From Vibrio renipiscarius (GTDB lineage: Bacteria > Pseudomonadota > Gammaproteobacteria > Enterobacterales > Vibrionaceae): a stretch of DNA of 64,000 bases. The position numbers and the translations under genes are program-made. The first letter of the stretch is position 1; each line of letters starts with the position of its first letter. The notes under the pieces were generated by a model. That model saw nothing but the letters and a program-made list of their open reading frames with translations, was not told where the DNA came from and did not search any database. Positions 27,700-37,799 of the stretch are shown here, in pieces. The DNA lies in the NCBI RefSeq assembly GCF_000827885.1, contig NZ_JTKH01000024.1, positions 372,001 to 436,000 of the forward strand. The letters run 5' to 3'.

Positions 27700-28173
27700 G
27701 CATCCCCCTGCGTTTTGTACTTCCTGTATAACGTGTCATTGTGCAGTAAGCCCCCAGAATAAAAAAGGACAAAAGTTCGCCAATCGTGGGGTCGTTAACA
27801 GATTTAGAAACTATGTTTCCTATAGGAAACTTTGGGGTTGATTGTTTTTACATCAACCGCTATGTTACCAAGATGTTAGCCTGAAAATATTTTAATCGCG
27901 GCGATGGCATACCTCCAATAGCGCACAAAAACGATTTATTGAGGGCTTCACTCGTCGCACTAGCATTCGTGATGATCACAACATACGCATCGTCGTTTTG
28001 GTGTGATAATTAGCCTAGGCACACTAGCCTAGCAAGATTTAGACTCACCGGAATTAAGACAAGTGCGCAGCGAAAGGGACTTAAACCCAATACGCATAGA
28101 AGATGAAACAGATGGTAGAGACATCTGCCCAGCACTCACTCTTGACCTAAAAATTAAATGTGGAGATTAAGCA
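27700..28173. promoter_or_regulatory. divergent control region between the XRE-cupin gene and gcvH
   Basis: This 474-base region has no gene. It contains the perfect palindrome GTTTCCTATAGGAAAC at 27815-27830, a direct repeat TAGCCTAG at 28011 and 28025 that also forms inverted CTAGGC/GCCTAG, and a short hairpin CAGATG-N7-CATCTG at 28109-28127 in the gcvH leader. I searched by eye for glycine riboswitch features (paired CUCUCAGG and AGGAC elements) and did not find them. Confidence 0.55.
27815..27830. promoter_or_regulatory. perfect 16-bp palindrome, candidate operator
   Basis: GTTTCCTATAGGAAAC has 8-base arms, 116 bases upstream of the XRE-cupin start. HTH dimers of the XRE class bind such sites. 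A degenerate copy lies upstream of gcvT. Confidence 0.6.
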
Positions 28174-28554
28174 ATGGACAAAACCCTCAAGTTTACAGAA
28201 AGCCACGAATGGGTACGTGACAACGGTGATGGCACCGTCACAATCGGTATCTCAGAGCATGCACAAGAAATGCTCGGTGATGTCGTTTTCGTAGACTTAC
28301 CTGAAGTCGAAGCAGAAATCGATGCCGGTGAAAACTTCTCATTGGTCGAATCAGTGAAAGCCGCATCAGACATCTATGCGCCAGTCACCGGTGAGATTAT
28401 CGAAGTCAACGAGGAGTTAGAAGACAGTCCAGAGCTCATCAACGAAGAACCTTACGATGGTGGTTGGATTGTGAAGGTGAAGTTGGCTGACCCAGCAGAA
28501 CTGGATGATCTCAAAGACGCCGAAGAATACTTAAACTCTATCGAAGAAGAGTAA
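28174..28554 (+). CDS. gcvH: glycine cleavage system H protein
   Basis: A 126-residue lipoyl carrier protein that shuttles the aminomethyl group between P, T and L proteins. The lipoylated residue is Lys62 in VESVKAASD. The whole sequence, from [10 protein letters not shown] to the acidic end [10 protein letters not shown], fits the family (about 129 residues). It is preceded by GGAGATT and followed by a terminator before gcvP. Confidence 0.97.
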   Translation: MDKTLKFTESHEWVRDNGDGTVTIGISEHAQEMLGDVVFVDLPEVEAEIDAGENFSLVESVKAASDIYAPVTGEIIEVNEELEDSPELINEEPYDGGWIVKVKLADPAELDDLKDAEEYLNSIEEE

Positions 28555-28565
28555 TCAAATATCAC

Positions 28566-28600
28566 TAAAAGCTGTCCATGAAAGTGGGCGGCTTTTTTTA
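28566..28600 (+). terminator. terminator/attenuator between gcvH and gcvP
   Basis: AAAGCTGTCC, an 8-base loop and GGGCGGCTTT (ten pairs, two G-U) are followed by a seven-T run. It is positioned 13 bases after gcvH. Confidence 0.8.
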
Positions 28601-28620
28601 AAGGCTCGTATTAATGGATA

Positions 28621-28655
28621 CCGGCCCACTTCGTCCCCACGGGACAGGAGTGAGC
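28621..28655 (+). promoter_or_regulatory. structured leader of gcvP
   Basis: CACT-TC-GTCCC-CAC-GGGAC-AGG-AGTG forms a hairpin with one internal loop between the gcvH terminator and the gcvP start. It could be part of a regulated leader; no known riboswitch is recognised. Confidence 0.35.
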
Positions 28656-28685
28656 TTCGCCATCTGAGCCAGAAGGTAAAGGACA

Positions 28686-31553
28686 ATGACAACACTACTT
28701 CAAAGCCTCAGCACCCAACATGAGTTCGTCGCTCGCCACAATGGGCCAAATAAAGCCGACCAACAATCGATGCTTGATGCGATTAACGCAAAAAGTCTCG
28801 ATGAACTCATTATCCAAACCGTTCCGGCGCAAATTCGCCTAGAAAAACCACTCGCGCTGACCGAAGCCAAAAGCGAAGCGGACATGCTTGGGGAAATGAA
28901 AGAGTTTGCCAAGCTCAACCAAATCAAACGCACTTATATCGGTCAGGGTTATTACAACACCTTCACGCCTAACGTCATTCTGCGCAATGTTTTTGAAAAT
29001 CCAGGCTGGTATACCGCTTATACCCCTTACCAACCCGAAATCTCTCAAGGCCGTTTAGAAGCGCTGCTCAACTTCCAACAGATGGTGATGGATCTTACCG
29101 GAATGGAAATCGCCAACGCCTCGTTGCTCGATGAAGCCACCGCCGCCGCTGAAGCCATGACCTTATGCAAACGTGCCGGTAAAAGTAAGAGTAACTGCTT
29201 CTTCGTTGCATCCAATGTGCATCCACAAACCATCGAAGTCGTCAAAACTCGCGCGAAATTCATCGGCTTTGACGTCATCGTTGATGATCTTGATTCTCTA
29301 ACCAATCACGAAGCCTTTGGTGCGTTAATACAATACCCATCCACCACGGGCGAAGTGCGTGACCTAACGGATTTAATTCACGCAGCTCAAGCCAACAAAA
29401 TCCTCGTCACCGTCGCGACCGATCTGCTGGCAAGCACCCTATTAAAACCGGCAGGAGAAATGGGCGCAGACGTGGTCATCGGTTCCGCGCAACGCTTTGG
29501 CGTACCGATGGGATATGGCGGCCCACATGCAGCTTTCATGGCCACCAAAGACAAACATAAACGCACCATGCCAGGCCGTGTGATTGGCGTTTCAATTGAT
29601 GCCAATGGCAACCAAGCACTGCGCATGGCAATGCAAACGCGTGAACAGCATATCCGCCGCGAGAAAGCGACCTCAAACATTTGTACTGCGCAAGCATTAC
29701 TGGCCAATATGGCGTCTTTCTACGCGGTGTACCATGGCGCAGAAGGCTTGCGTACGATTGCACGTCGCACACACCACATGACGGCCATTCTTGCCGCTGG
29801 TTTAACCAAGTCGGGCTTTGAACTGGCGCATAACAGCTTCTTTGACACACTAACGATTAATAGCGGCGCAAAGACTGACGAGCTGTATCAAAAAGCACAA
29901 GCAAACGACATCAACCTACGTCTATTCAGATCAGCCCAGCAACTTGGGGTGAGCCTGGATGAAACCACCACCGTGGCGGATATCGAAGCCTTATTTGCAA
30001 TATTCGGCATCGAACAAAATGCAGCCACACTCGCCTCGGATATTGAGAATAACGAGTTTGCCGCGATCCCAGAATCTTGTCGTCGCACCAGCGCCTTCTT
30101 AACCCACCCAGTGTTTAACACCCATCACAGTGAAACACAGATGATGCGTTATCTAAAACAGCTGGAAAACAAAGACTTCTCGTTGACTCACGGCATGATC
30201 CCACTCGGCAGCTGCACCATGAAACTCAATGCGGCCGCAGAGATGATTCCTGTCACTTGGCCAGAATTTGGCGCGCTGCACCCATTCGTCCCTCTTGAAC
30301 AAGCAGCAGGTTACACCGCGCTGGCGAAAGATCTTAAACAGAAATTGTGTGAGATCACTGGCTACGATGACTTCTCGCTCCAACCAAACTCGGGCGCCTC
30401 GGGGGAATACGCTGGCTTAATCGCAATTCAGCGTTACCACGAAAGCCGTGGTGATACGCACCGCAATGTCTGTTTGATCCCAAGCTCCGCGCACGGCACT
30501 AACCCAGCGACAGCCTCAATGGTCTCGATGAAAGTTGTCGTCGTGAAATGCGATCAAGAAGGCAACATCGATATTAGCGACCTGGCGGATAAAATCGAAA
30601 AGCACCGCGATAACCTCTCCAGCATCATGATTACCTACCCTTCAACACATGGCGTGTATGAAGAGCAAGTGAAGCTGGTATGCGAAATGGTGCACGAAGC
30701 CGGTGGCCAAGTGTACCTCGATGGTGCCAACATGAATGCTCAGGTGGGCCTAACCACTCCGGGCTTTATTGGCTCCGATGTGTCACACCTCAATTTGCAT
30801 AAAACGTTCTGTATTCCGCATGGTGGCGGTGGTCCAGGCATGGGGCCAATTGGTGTTAAATCACACCTTGCGCCTTTCCTACCCGGCCATATTGAAAATG
30901 GCGTTGAAGGCGAAGCCTTTGCCGTTTCAGCCGCCGATCTGGGTAGCGCCTCTATCTTGCCAATCTCGTGGGCCTATATTGCAATGATGGGCGAAGTGGG
31001 TTTAACCGAAGCAACCAAAGTGGCGATTCTAAATGCGAATTATGTCATGGAGATGCTACGCCCTTACTACCCTGTTCTTTACCGCGGCACTCATGGCCGA
31101 GTAGCCCACGAATGCATCATTGATATTCGCCCACTCAAAGAAGAAACAGGAATTAGTGAAGAAGACATTGCGAAACGCTTAATGGATTACGGCTTTCATG
31201 CCCCAACCATGTCGTTCCCAGTGGCAGGCACGCTGATGGTTGAGCCAACCGAATCAGAAGATTTAGAAGAGTTGGATCGCTTCTGTGAAGCCATGGTGGC
31301 GATTCGTTTAGAGATGGATAAAGTGAAAAATGGCGAATGGCCATTAGATAACAACCCGCTCGTCAATGCGCCGCACACTCAAGTGGATTTATCTGCCGAG
31401 CAATGGGACCGCCCATACTCACGTGAGGTCGCTTGCTTCCCATCTTATGCCACGAAACAATCGAAATATTGGCCGACAGTCAATCGCGTAGACAATGTTT
31501 ATGGCGATCGTAACTTGATCTGTTCATGCCCAAGTGTGGACCATTATCAGTAA
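28686..31553 (+). CDS. gcvP: glycine dehydrogenase (decarboxylating), P protein
   Basis: A 955-residue homodimeric P protein (E. coli 957). It decarboxylates glycine using pyridoxal phosphate and passes the aminomethyl group to H protein. The PLP lysine is in [18 protein letters not shown]. The glycine-rich GGGGPG loop, [11 protein letters not shown] and [11 protein letters not shown] are all typical. RBS GGTAAAGG lies just before ATG. The terminator after gcvH suggests gcvP is expressed at a different level, from read-through or its own promoter. Confidence 0.98.
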   Translation: MTTLLQSLSTQHEFVARHNGPNKADQQSMLDAINAKSLDELIIQTVPAQIRLEKPLALTEAKSEADMLGEMKEFAKLNQIKRTYIGQGYYNTFTPNVILRNVFENPGWYTAYTPYQPEISQGRLEALLNFQQMVMDLTGMEIANASLLDEATAAAEAMTLCKRAGKSKSNCFFVASNVHPQTIEVVKTRAKFIGFDVIVDDLDSLTNHEAFGALIQYPSTTGEVRDLTDLIHAAQANKILVTVATDLLASTLLKPAGEMGADVVIGSAQRFGVPMGYGGPHAAFMATKDKHKRTMPGRVIGVSIDANGNQALRMAMQTREQHIRREKATSNICTAQALLANMASFYAVYHGAEGLRTIARRTHHMTAILAAGLTKSGFELAHNSFFDTLTINSGAKTDELYQKAQANDINLRLFRSAQQLGVSLDETTTVADIEALFAIFGIEQNAATLASDIENNEFAAIPESCRRTSAFLTHPVFNTHHSETQMMRYLKQLENKDFSLTHGMIPLGSCTMKLNAAAEMIPVTWPEFGALHPFVPLEQAAGYTALAKDLKQKLCEITGYDDFSLQPNSGASGEYAGLIAIQRYHESRGDTHRNVCLIPSSAHGTNPATASMVSMKVVVVKCDQEGNIDISDLADKIEKHRDNLSSIMITYPSTHGVYEEQVKLVCEMVHEAGGQVYLDGANMNAQVGLTTPGFIGSDVSHLNLHKTFCIPHGGGGPGMGPIGVKSHLAPFLPGHIENGVEGEAFAVSAADLGSASILPISWAYIAMMGEVGLTEATKVAILNANYVMEMLRPYYPVLYRGTHGRVAHECIIDIRPLKEETGISEEDIAKRLMDYGFHAPTMSFPVAGTLMVEPTESEDLEELDRFCEAMVAIRLEMDKVKNGEWPLDNNPLVNAPHTQVDLSAEQWDRPYSREVACFPSYATKQSKYWPTVNRVDNVYGDRNLICSCPSVDHYQ

Positions 31554-31595
31554 CGTATATGGTCGCTGATTTGGATTGAATTGGATTGAATTATT

Positions 31596-31623
31596 AAGCG
31601 AACCGATTGGTTCGCTTTTTTTG
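31596..31623 (+). terminator. terminator of gcvP
   Basis: AAGCGAACC, GATT and GGTTCGCTT are followed by a T-run, 42 bases after the stop. Confidence 0.88.
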
Positions 31624-32085
31624 TGCATTGTATTCAAAGGTCGTGATGTTGCCTTGCCAAAGAGTGATCAGAATACAAACGCATTTTGGTGACGTCAGAT
31701 TTCACTCGAATGCGTAACGATTATTCGCGCTCACACTGGTTACTCATGAAAACTGGCTCTTTAGTAACAATCAAAAAAACGACATTTCCCAACTTACGTT
31801 AATTGCGCTTTGGGCCAATTTTAAAGTGAGCCAAGGTTAAATAAATACACATAATGCTTTTGTAAATCACCTATCGTTATCCACTATATTGTTTAATTTC
31901 CGACGATAGCCTATTTATAGGCCTGACCCATTTTGTTACCAAAATAAATAGCTTACCTCTTAAAGTTTTGTCTATAATTGCGTCTTCGGAAATCGATTAA
32001 GAACGAGTATTTCTATCAACAACTGACCATCTTCATGATGCGGTCTTTCTGTAACTTTAATATTTAAACCATCTTTGAGATTACA
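31624..32085 (+). other. intergenic region upstream of the PAS-GGDEF gene
   Basis: About 460 AT-rich bases hold only the promoter region of the following gene. No gene, repeat or clear operator was found. Confidence 0.4.
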
Positions 32086-32973
32086 ATGAGTTCGTCAAAA
32101 GGAAACAAAGATAGCCTCTTACTTAGTGGCTTGCGTACCGCACTCGATCATGTGCCATCTTTTGTTTATGTGAAAAATCGTAAGCTTGAATATGTATACG
32201 CCAACATACAAACATTAAAACTGTTTGAGTGCACAATGGAAGAGCTTTATTTGGCTTCCGATGGCCAATTTTTCCCGCCTGAAACCGCACAAAAGATAAA
32301 AGAAAATGATTTAAAAGCGCTATCGGGCGAGTCTACCGAAATTGAACTAATCGTAAATGACGGCTCTGCGAATAAGCGAATTTATCTTAGTGTCAACACA
32401 CCCGTCTATTCTGATACTAACCATATTATTGGTGTTCTTGGTATTTCTACTGATATCACAACTCAAAAAGAACTTGCCGAAAAAGCAATAAAATTGGCAA
32501 AAACAGATGTACTGACAGGCCTAGTCAACCGACTTGAACTTGATAGTAAACTGAATCAAGAAATTCAACGTTACAAGCGTGACCAAGAACCGCTGAGCAT
32601 TATTTTAGCGGATCTCGACCATTTCAAAACAGTGAACGATGATTTTGGTCACCTTGCGGGCGATAAATGCTTAGTGCAAGTTGCTAAAATTTTCGGCAGC
32701 CATTCTCGAATTGTTGATACCGCAGGCCGTTGGGGTGGCGAAGAATTCCTAATCTTATGCCCTCAAGCAGACTTAAAAAGTGCGATAGCTCAAGCAGAAA
32801 CATATCGATCTCTTATTCATGACCATATTTTCCCGGAAGTGAAACATGTCACGGCAAGTTTAGGCGTTACCACGTTTCAGCCAAACGACACGCTTGAAAC
32901 GTTCGTTGATCGAGCAGATCAAGCGCTATATAAAGCCAAAAGTCTGGGTAGAAACCGAGTTGAAGCTCTTTAA
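32086..32973 (+). CDS. PAS-GGDEF diguanylate cyclase
   Basis: A 295-residue soluble protein. A PAS domain (about 10-125, opening HVPSFVYVKNRKLEYVYAN, ending GVLGISTDIT) precedes a GGDEF domain (about 140-295). The active-site signature is GGEEF, and the inhibitory I-site RxxD (RIVD) sits at the normal distance upstream, so it is probably an active, product-inhibited diguanylate cyclase. The PAS signal is unknown. Confidence 0.93.
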   Translation: MSSSKGNKDSLLLSGLRTALDHVPSFVYVKNRKLEYVYANIQTLKLFECTMEELYLASDGQFFPPETAQKIKENDLKALSGESTEIELIVNDGSANKRIYLSVNTPVYSDTNHIIGVLGISTDITTQKELAEKAIKLAKTDVLTGLVNRLELDSKLNQEIQRYKRDQEPLSIILADLDHFKTVNDDFGHLAGDKCLVQVAKIFGSHSRIVDTAGRWGGEEFLILCPQADLKSAIAQAETYRSLIHDHIFPEVKHVTASLGVTTFQPNDTLETFVDRADQALYKAKSLGRNRVEAL

Positions 32974-32992
32974 GAGAATAATATTGAGATCA

Positions 32993-33021
32993 AAAAAGCG
33001 CCTAAATATCAGGCGCTTTTT
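32993..33021. terminator. bidirectional terminator
   Basis: AAAAAGCGCC, a 9-base loop and GGCGCTTTTT lie between two convergent genes. Confidence 0.88.
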
Positions 33022-33042
33022 CTAAATCGAATTGAATTGGGA

Positions 33043-33888
33043 TTAGTTGATGTCTTGAACCTTCATCACTAAGTCTTCCCAGTTACGCTGGTTTTCCATA
33101 TCGTGCTCTAGGCCTTGATCATCAGCAATTTGGAAACGCTTAACAGCCGCTGTTTTGCTTGTCGCTTGATAAAGCCAGTACGCTTCCGCTTTTAGCGCTT
33201 CGTCAATGGGTTTATCAATGGACTCATACACCATCTGCTTACAAGCATTAATCGATTCCGCAGGAAACTTAGAAATGCGCTGTGCAAGTGCATCAACATA
33301 TGGACCAATCTCATCCGGTTCTAACGCTTTGTTGATTGTACCGTAAGCTTCTGCTTCATCGGCATCAAAGTCACGTGCACTCAACACAATTTCTAGGGCA
33401 CGGCCAAGACCAACCTGACGGGCCATACGCGATGCACCGCCACCACATGGCAAAATACCCATACCGACTTCCATTTGCATGAACTTGAATTTGCCACGAG
33501 CAGCGAAACGCATATCTAGCGCTAATGCGAGCTCATGGGCGCCCCCACGGGCAAAACCTTCAAGCTTAGCAATCGTTGCCTGAGGAACTTTACTGATTCG
33601 CTCACATACCACTTGCAAGTCTAGAAGCTGTGCGTCTTCACGAGAAACGGCCTCAGTCGACATGTCTTTCAATAGCTCAGTATCATAGTGACAAACCCAA
33701 ACTTCAGGATTTGCTGATTGGAATACAACCACTTTAGTCTCGCGGTCACGCTCGAGCCTCATTGCCAGACTGTTTAAGTCTGCGAGCATTTCTTGCCCTT
33801 GAACATTCACTGTACCAAAGTCAAATGTAACGGTAAGAATTCCATTTTTCTGTTCTGTTGTAAACGTCTGAAAACCTGCATATTTCAT
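33043..33888 (-). CDS. enoyl-CoA hydratase/isomerase family protein
   Basis: A 281-residue crotonase-fold protein. The oxyanion-hole segment LEGFARGGAHELALALDMRFA replaces the more usual A-G-G-G-x-E, and EVGMGILPCGGGASRMARQVGLGRALEI follows, the usual second signature. A Glu is retained after GGAH, while the second catalytic Glu of true hydratases (PE-like) is not obvious, so reaction type (hydratase, isomerase or other) is uncertain. It is monocistronic with its own terminator. Confidence 0.82.
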   Translation of the reverse strand: MKYAGFQTFTTEQKNGILTVTFDFGTVNVQGQEMLADLNSLAMRLERDRETKVVVFQSANPEVWVCHYDTELLKDMSTEAVSREDAQLLDLQVVCERISKVPQATIAKLEGFARGGAHELALALDMRFAARGKFKFMQMEVGMGILPCGGGASRMARQVGLGRALEIVLSARDFDADEAEAYGTINKALEPDEIGPYVDALAQRISKFPAESINACKQMVYESIDKPIDEALKAEAYWLYQATSKTAAVKRFQIADDQGLEHDMENQRNWEDLVMKVQDIN

Positions 33889-34072
33889 AATAAACTCTCC
33901 GTGAGTTCTTTGAGAAGAATATGTAAACGGTATATTGTCGTAAATATAGATATACCATTACACCAATCCATACAATTAACGAAAATCACAAACTGAATTA
34001 GCAATAAATAACTAGTTTATTTGTGAGTTTGTGCTACCAAAATTAATTAACTCGAACGAAATAGATCTCACA

Positions 34073-34948
34073 CTACCAAGCATAAGTTTCGATCACGTTT
34101 TTCTTTGCCATCGGGTTATGATTGATGTGTTTGTTAATATTTTCTAAAAATGGCTGACGAGCCTCCGGCCACACTCCTCGCATTGTCGCGATGTTATTAC
34201 CGTGATCGCCCCAATAAAAGCATGGGAAATCATCCATATTTTCAAGAAGATATTTTTCTTCGTGGAGTATTTGTAGCGGGGTTGGTAAGACAAATTCGCC
34301 GTTGGCAACCTCGCGCTCCAATTGGCTACCGGGTTGTATCGCTAATGCCATCGGGGCTATCGCGTCAGGGTGCATGATATTAAGAAGACTGGTGGTGTTC
34401 TCAGCGTGTTCTTTTGAACGCTCACGACCGCCTAAACCAAAAATAAAAGAAGCAAGCACCTGAATGTTAGCCTCACGCGCCATCTCCATACCTTGGATGG
34501 CATGCTCTCGTGTCATGCCCTTTTTGATACGCTCTAACACAATAGGATCACCAGACTCAAGGCCTGAATATGCGGTGGTTAACCCAGCAGAGCGTAATTC
34601 TTTTAGCTCTGAAATGCTTTTGCGACGAAAATCATTAAAACCTGAATATAGGGCTAGGTGCTTTAATTCTGGAAACGTCATTTTGATACGATCAAGAATG
34701 GCGAGTAGCTTCTCTGTACGCATCGCCATGACGTTACCATCGATCAAAAAAATGGACTCGACCTTTGGATAAGTGGCACGAACCTCGGCGATATCTTTAA
34801 AGATATCGTCTATTTCACGAACTTTGAATCGCTTATCATCGAACATGGTACAAAAAGTACATTGATTGTTACTGCACCCTAACGTGGTTTGGATCAGTAC
34901 ACTCTCTGCTTCCATCCAAGGGCGATAAATTTTACCTTCGTAATGCAT
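34073..34948 (-). CDS. radical SAM protein (Elp3/MiaB-like fold)
   Basis: A 291-residue radical SAM enzyme. The iron-sulfur ligands are Cys25, Cys30 and Cys33 in TTLGCSNNQCTFCTM, a CX4CX2C variant found in a subset of this superfamily. SAM-binding features follow (LIDGNVMAM, LYSGFNDFR, GLESGDP). A GLGGRERSKEHAE segment is near the C-terminal part. No B12 or MiaB-specific domain is present. The product is not predictable, and the neighbours give no clue. Confidence 0.87.
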   Translation of the reverse strand: MHYEGKIYRPWMEAESVLIQTTLGCSNNQCTFCTMFDDKRFKVREIDDIFKDIAEVRATYPKVESIFLIDGNVMAMRTEKLLAILDRIKMTFPELKHLALYSGFNDFRRKSISELKELRSAGLTTAYSGLESGDPIVLERIKKGMTREHAIQGMEMAREANIQVLASFIFGLGGRERSKEHAENTTSLLNIMHPDAIAPMALAIQPGSQLEREVANGEFVLPTPLQILHEEKYLLENMDDFPCFYWGDHGNNIATMRGVWPEARQPFLENINKHINHNPMAKKNVIETYAW

Positions 34949-35057
34949 GTTAAGCTCCTAAGTCTGCGAAATTTCAACTTAGCCAAGCTTAAACACAAAA
35001 GGTTTTGTTTATAATACGCCGCAAAAAGAAATCAGAATTTACCTTTTGTTAATAATC

Positions 35058-35087
35058 AAAAAAGAGCTTGGAAATTCCAAGCTCTTC
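35058..35087 (-). terminator. terminator of the short-chain dehydrogenase remnant
   Basis: On the minus strand AAGAGCTTGGAA, one base and TTCCAAGCTCTT are followed by a T-run. It survives downstream of the decayed gene. Confidence 0.8.
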
Positions 35088-35109
35088 CGAGAATACGGAA
35101 AATAATAGG

Positions 35110-35314
35110 CTAGCTTGCCAACTTTTCTGTTAGCAGGGATTCAATGGACTCAACGAGTTTGTCGTTCTTCGCTTTATTCATTGCATCTACATGAGGAGCC
35201 GTGAAACAACCTGAATCATTATCAAAGTACTTACCTATTACGTTGGCAAAGGCTTCGACATCGGCAAGACTTGATAAGTCAGCGACATACCCGTCACCAA
35301 AATCGTTTTTTCAT
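35110..35314 (-). pseudogene. remnant of a short-chain dehydrogenase/reductase, internally deleted and frameshifted
   Basis: On the minus strand an RBS (GGAGAA) and ATG begin a run of six A. With one more A the reading would be MKKTILVTG, the SDR nucleotide-binding start; as it stands it hits a stop at codon 7. One frame then gives YVADLSSLADVEAF (the SDR DLS region), directly joined to GKYFDNDSGCFTAPHVDA and a typical SDR C-terminus ending in a stop at 35110. About two thirds of the gene (the rest of the Rossmann fold and the catalytic YxxxK) is missing. The RBS and terminator remain. It is next to a quinone oxidoreductase and a LysR gene, perhaps its former partners. Confidence 0.85.
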
Positions 35315-35484
35315 TATTTGTTCTCCATTGATCCTGCACCCATAGAGTATTCATAAATACTAAACAATCTCGCGACGCCATTATTAATAAAAACTTAATA
35401 CTGATTCAGTCTCAAGCCATATTATCAAATCAAATCCGAGGTCTATACTAGGCTCATAACAACACATAACCGAGGTTACATCCC

Positions 35485-36471
35485 ATGAAAGCTACAGTAA
35501 TTCGCGCATTTGGTGGTACAGACGTATTTGAAACAGCAGAACTTCCTAAGCCAGAAGTCAAGCCAGGACACGTTGTTGTTAAGGTTGCAGCATCGAGTGT
35601 CAATACTATTGACATGATGATTCGTGATATGGGTGAAGCACTGCCCTTTCACCCACCACTTCCAGGTGTTCTTGGTATGGACTTCGCGGGTACTGTAGAA
35701 GCGGTTGGCGATGGCGTGACTGAATATTCAGTTGGTGATGAAGTGTATGGTTGTGCAGGTGGCCTTGGCGATCTTCAAGGTTCACTGGCTGAATATATGC
35801 TGGCAGACGTAGACTTGATTGCTCACAAACCTGCCAATATCTCGATGCGTGAAGCGGCAGCGCTACCACTGGTTGGCATCACGGCTTATGAAGGCTTGAT
35901 TCGTGCTGGTATTACGGCAGATCAAAAGGTTCTGGTACACGGTGGCGCAGGCGGTGTCGGCCACGTAGCATTACAACTGGCTCGTCATTTTGGTGCGGAG
36001 GTTTATGCTACCGGTGCTGCGGGTGAGCAAACTGATTTAATCAGCCAACTTGGTGCAACAGCGATTGATTTTAAATCAGAATCTGTCGCTGACTACGTGG
36101 AAAAACACACATCAGGTGCGGGGTTTGACGTCATTTTTGACACGGTGGGCGGCGCAAACCTAAACAACTCTATTGAAGCGGCCAAGCTTAATGGCCAAAT
36201 TACAACGACACTAGCGATGCATGAACAAGATCTAACAATGGTGCACATGAAAGGGCTATCATTACACGTTGTTTTCATGCTGCTGCCGATGATTTACAAT
36301 GTTGGTCGCGCTGAGCACGGTAAGATCCTAAAAGCAATGGCAAAAATTGTTGAGGCTGGTGAACTAAAACCTGTACTTGATGCGAGCGAATTTACCCTTG
36401 AGCAAGCAAGTCAAGCACACGACCGTTTAGCGAGTGGTCAAGCGATGGGTAAGGTTGTTGTAAACATCTAA
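35485..36471 (+). CDS. zinc-independent medium-chain dehydrogenase / quinone oxidoreductase
   Basis: A 328-residue MDR-family protein. The N-terminal GroES-like domain holds LGMDFAGTVEAVGDGVTEYSVGDEVYG, and the Rossmann domain has VHGGAGGVGHVALQLA (about 150). It lacks the GHE zinc-ligand motif of alcohol dehydrogenases, so it belongs with zeta-crystallin-like NADPH:quinone reductases. RBS CGAGGT precedes ATG. A terminator follows the gene. Confidence 0.9.
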   Translation: MKATVIRAFGGTDVFETAELPKPEVKPGHVVVKVAASSVNTIDMMIRDMGEALPFHPPLPGVLGMDFAGTVEAVGDGVTEYSVGDEVYGCAGGLGDLQGSLAEYMLADVDLIAHKPANISMREAAALPLVGITAYEGLIRAGITADQKVLVHGGAGGVGHVALQLARHFGAEVYATGAAGEQTDLISQLGATAIDFKSESVADYVEKHTSGAGFDVIFDTVGGANLNNSIEAAKLNGQITTTLAMHEQDLTMVHMKGLSLHVVFMLLPMIYNVGRAEHGKILKAMAKIVEAGELKPVLDASEFTLEQASQAHDRLASGQAMGKVVVNI

Positions 36472-36489
36472 TAACCACGACTCTGTTAT

Positions 36490-36518
36490 TAGGCCCGCAT
36501 ATTATTGTGGGCCTTTTT
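36490..36518 (+). terminator. terminator of the quinone oxidoreductase gene
   Basis: AGGCCCGCA, TATTAT and TGTGGGCCT (one G-T mismatch region) are followed by a T-run. Confidence 0.85.
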
Positions 36519-36736
36519 GTTACTGCGATGGATTAACGGCACCCTATATCCGATTTTCTCAAGGCGCTATGCCCACGATATGGTTTGGAGTATCGACTGA
36601 AGGCATAATCAATGTGGTTGATTTGCAGAGATTGCGAAGACTTTGGCTGGAGCTTATGCTTGGTACACACGAAACACCATGATGAACACACCAGCTTCCC
36701 CCCGCACAACGTATTGAAGCATAAGGATTATCATTA

Positions 36737-37627
36737 ATGAATATTGAGCACCTACGCCTGTTTGTGCGCATTGCCACCACACACAATATCAGCCAAGCCG
36801 GTAAAGAGTTAGGCTTATCTGCCCCGGTCGCTAGCATGCACATCAACAAACTTGAAGACAGTATGGGTGCTAGGCTTATTCACCGCACCACGCGAAAGGT
36901 TTCGCTCACAGAAGAGGGAGAAACGCTTCTCCCGTATGCTGAAGAGATCATTAGCAGTGTTGACGCAGCCCAAGCGACCGTTGGCACGGGGAAAGCTTGC
37001 CCTAAAGGAACATTAAGGATCACCGCGCCAGCCTCGTTTGGGCGAATGCACTTAATGCCCGCCCTGAAAGGTTTCTTGGCCCAATACCCAGAGCTATTTG
37101 TCGATATTCGGCTGACTGATTCTATGGTGGATTTGGTTGAGGGTGGTTTTGATGTTGCCATCCGTAATGCGGATTTAAAAGATTCGACCTTAATTGCAAA
37201 GAAACTCGCCACAGACAAACGCATTATGGTCGCATCACCTGACTACATCGCCACGCATGGTAAGCCTGCACACCCAACTGAACTTAAGAGCCACCTTTGT
37301 ATCAATCAAACGGGTCTTGAGTCTTGGGCGTTCGATACACTTGAGGGTGTGCTGCACATCAAAGTGAAAGGAAAGATAAAAGTCGATCACGGTGAAGCCG
37401 TGCGTGATGCTGCCGTGGATGGTATGGGCATCGCCATGTGCGCCACTTGGATTGCCTACCAGCACTTACGTGATGGACGTCTTGTCGAAGTACTTGAAAA
37501 CTATACCTTGATTGATAACTCAGACATTTGGGCGGTCTATCCAAGTTCAAGATTACTTGCGCCAAAGGTTCGAGCCTTTATTGACTACTTTTCTGAATAC
37601 TACGGCACACCACCTTATTGGGATTGA
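36737..37627 (+). CDS. LysR family transcriptional regulator
   Basis: A 296-residue LysR-type regulator with HTH ISQAGKELGLSAPVASMHINKLEDSMGARLIHRTTRKVSLTEEG (about 17-62) and effector domain beginning TLRITAPASFGR. These match the group that regulates oxidoreductase or SDR genes. It is downstream of, and in the same direction as, the quinone oxidoreductase, which is a likely target. Confidence 0.92.
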   Translation: MNIEHLRLFVRIATTHNISQAGKELGLSAPVASMHINKLEDSMGARLIHRTTRKVSLTEEGETLLPYAEEIISSVDAAQATVGTGKACPKGTLRITAPASFGRMHLMPALKGFLAQYPELFVDIRLTDSMVDLVEGGFDVAIRNADLKDSTLIAKKLATDKRIMVASPDYIATHGKPAHPTELKSHLCINQTGLESWAFDTLEGVLHIKVKGKIKVDHGEAVRDAAVDGMGIAMCATWIAYQHLRDGRLVEVLENYTLIDNSDIWAVYPSSRLLAPKVRAFIDYFSEYYGTPPYWD

Positions 37628-37799
37628 CCTCGATGGCTTAAGCCAATCGAACACCTGAACGACATAAATGCAGATAGCATTTTAATTTACCTAAGCACTG
37701 CCAGCGATTTCGCTAAATTAGAAAGTAACGACTTTCATCGCCGTTACTTTCTTTTGCTCGTGATTAAGAGTCACTTAATCAGTCATTAAGGATTTACTC

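Noticed and set aside
28603..28685. Possible glycine riboswitch before gcvP (CTGAGCCAGAAGG and AAAGGAC)
   Set aside because: It lacks the paired GGAGAG/CUCUC stem and the GCCGAAGG-type core; the similarity is limited to a few bases near the RBS.
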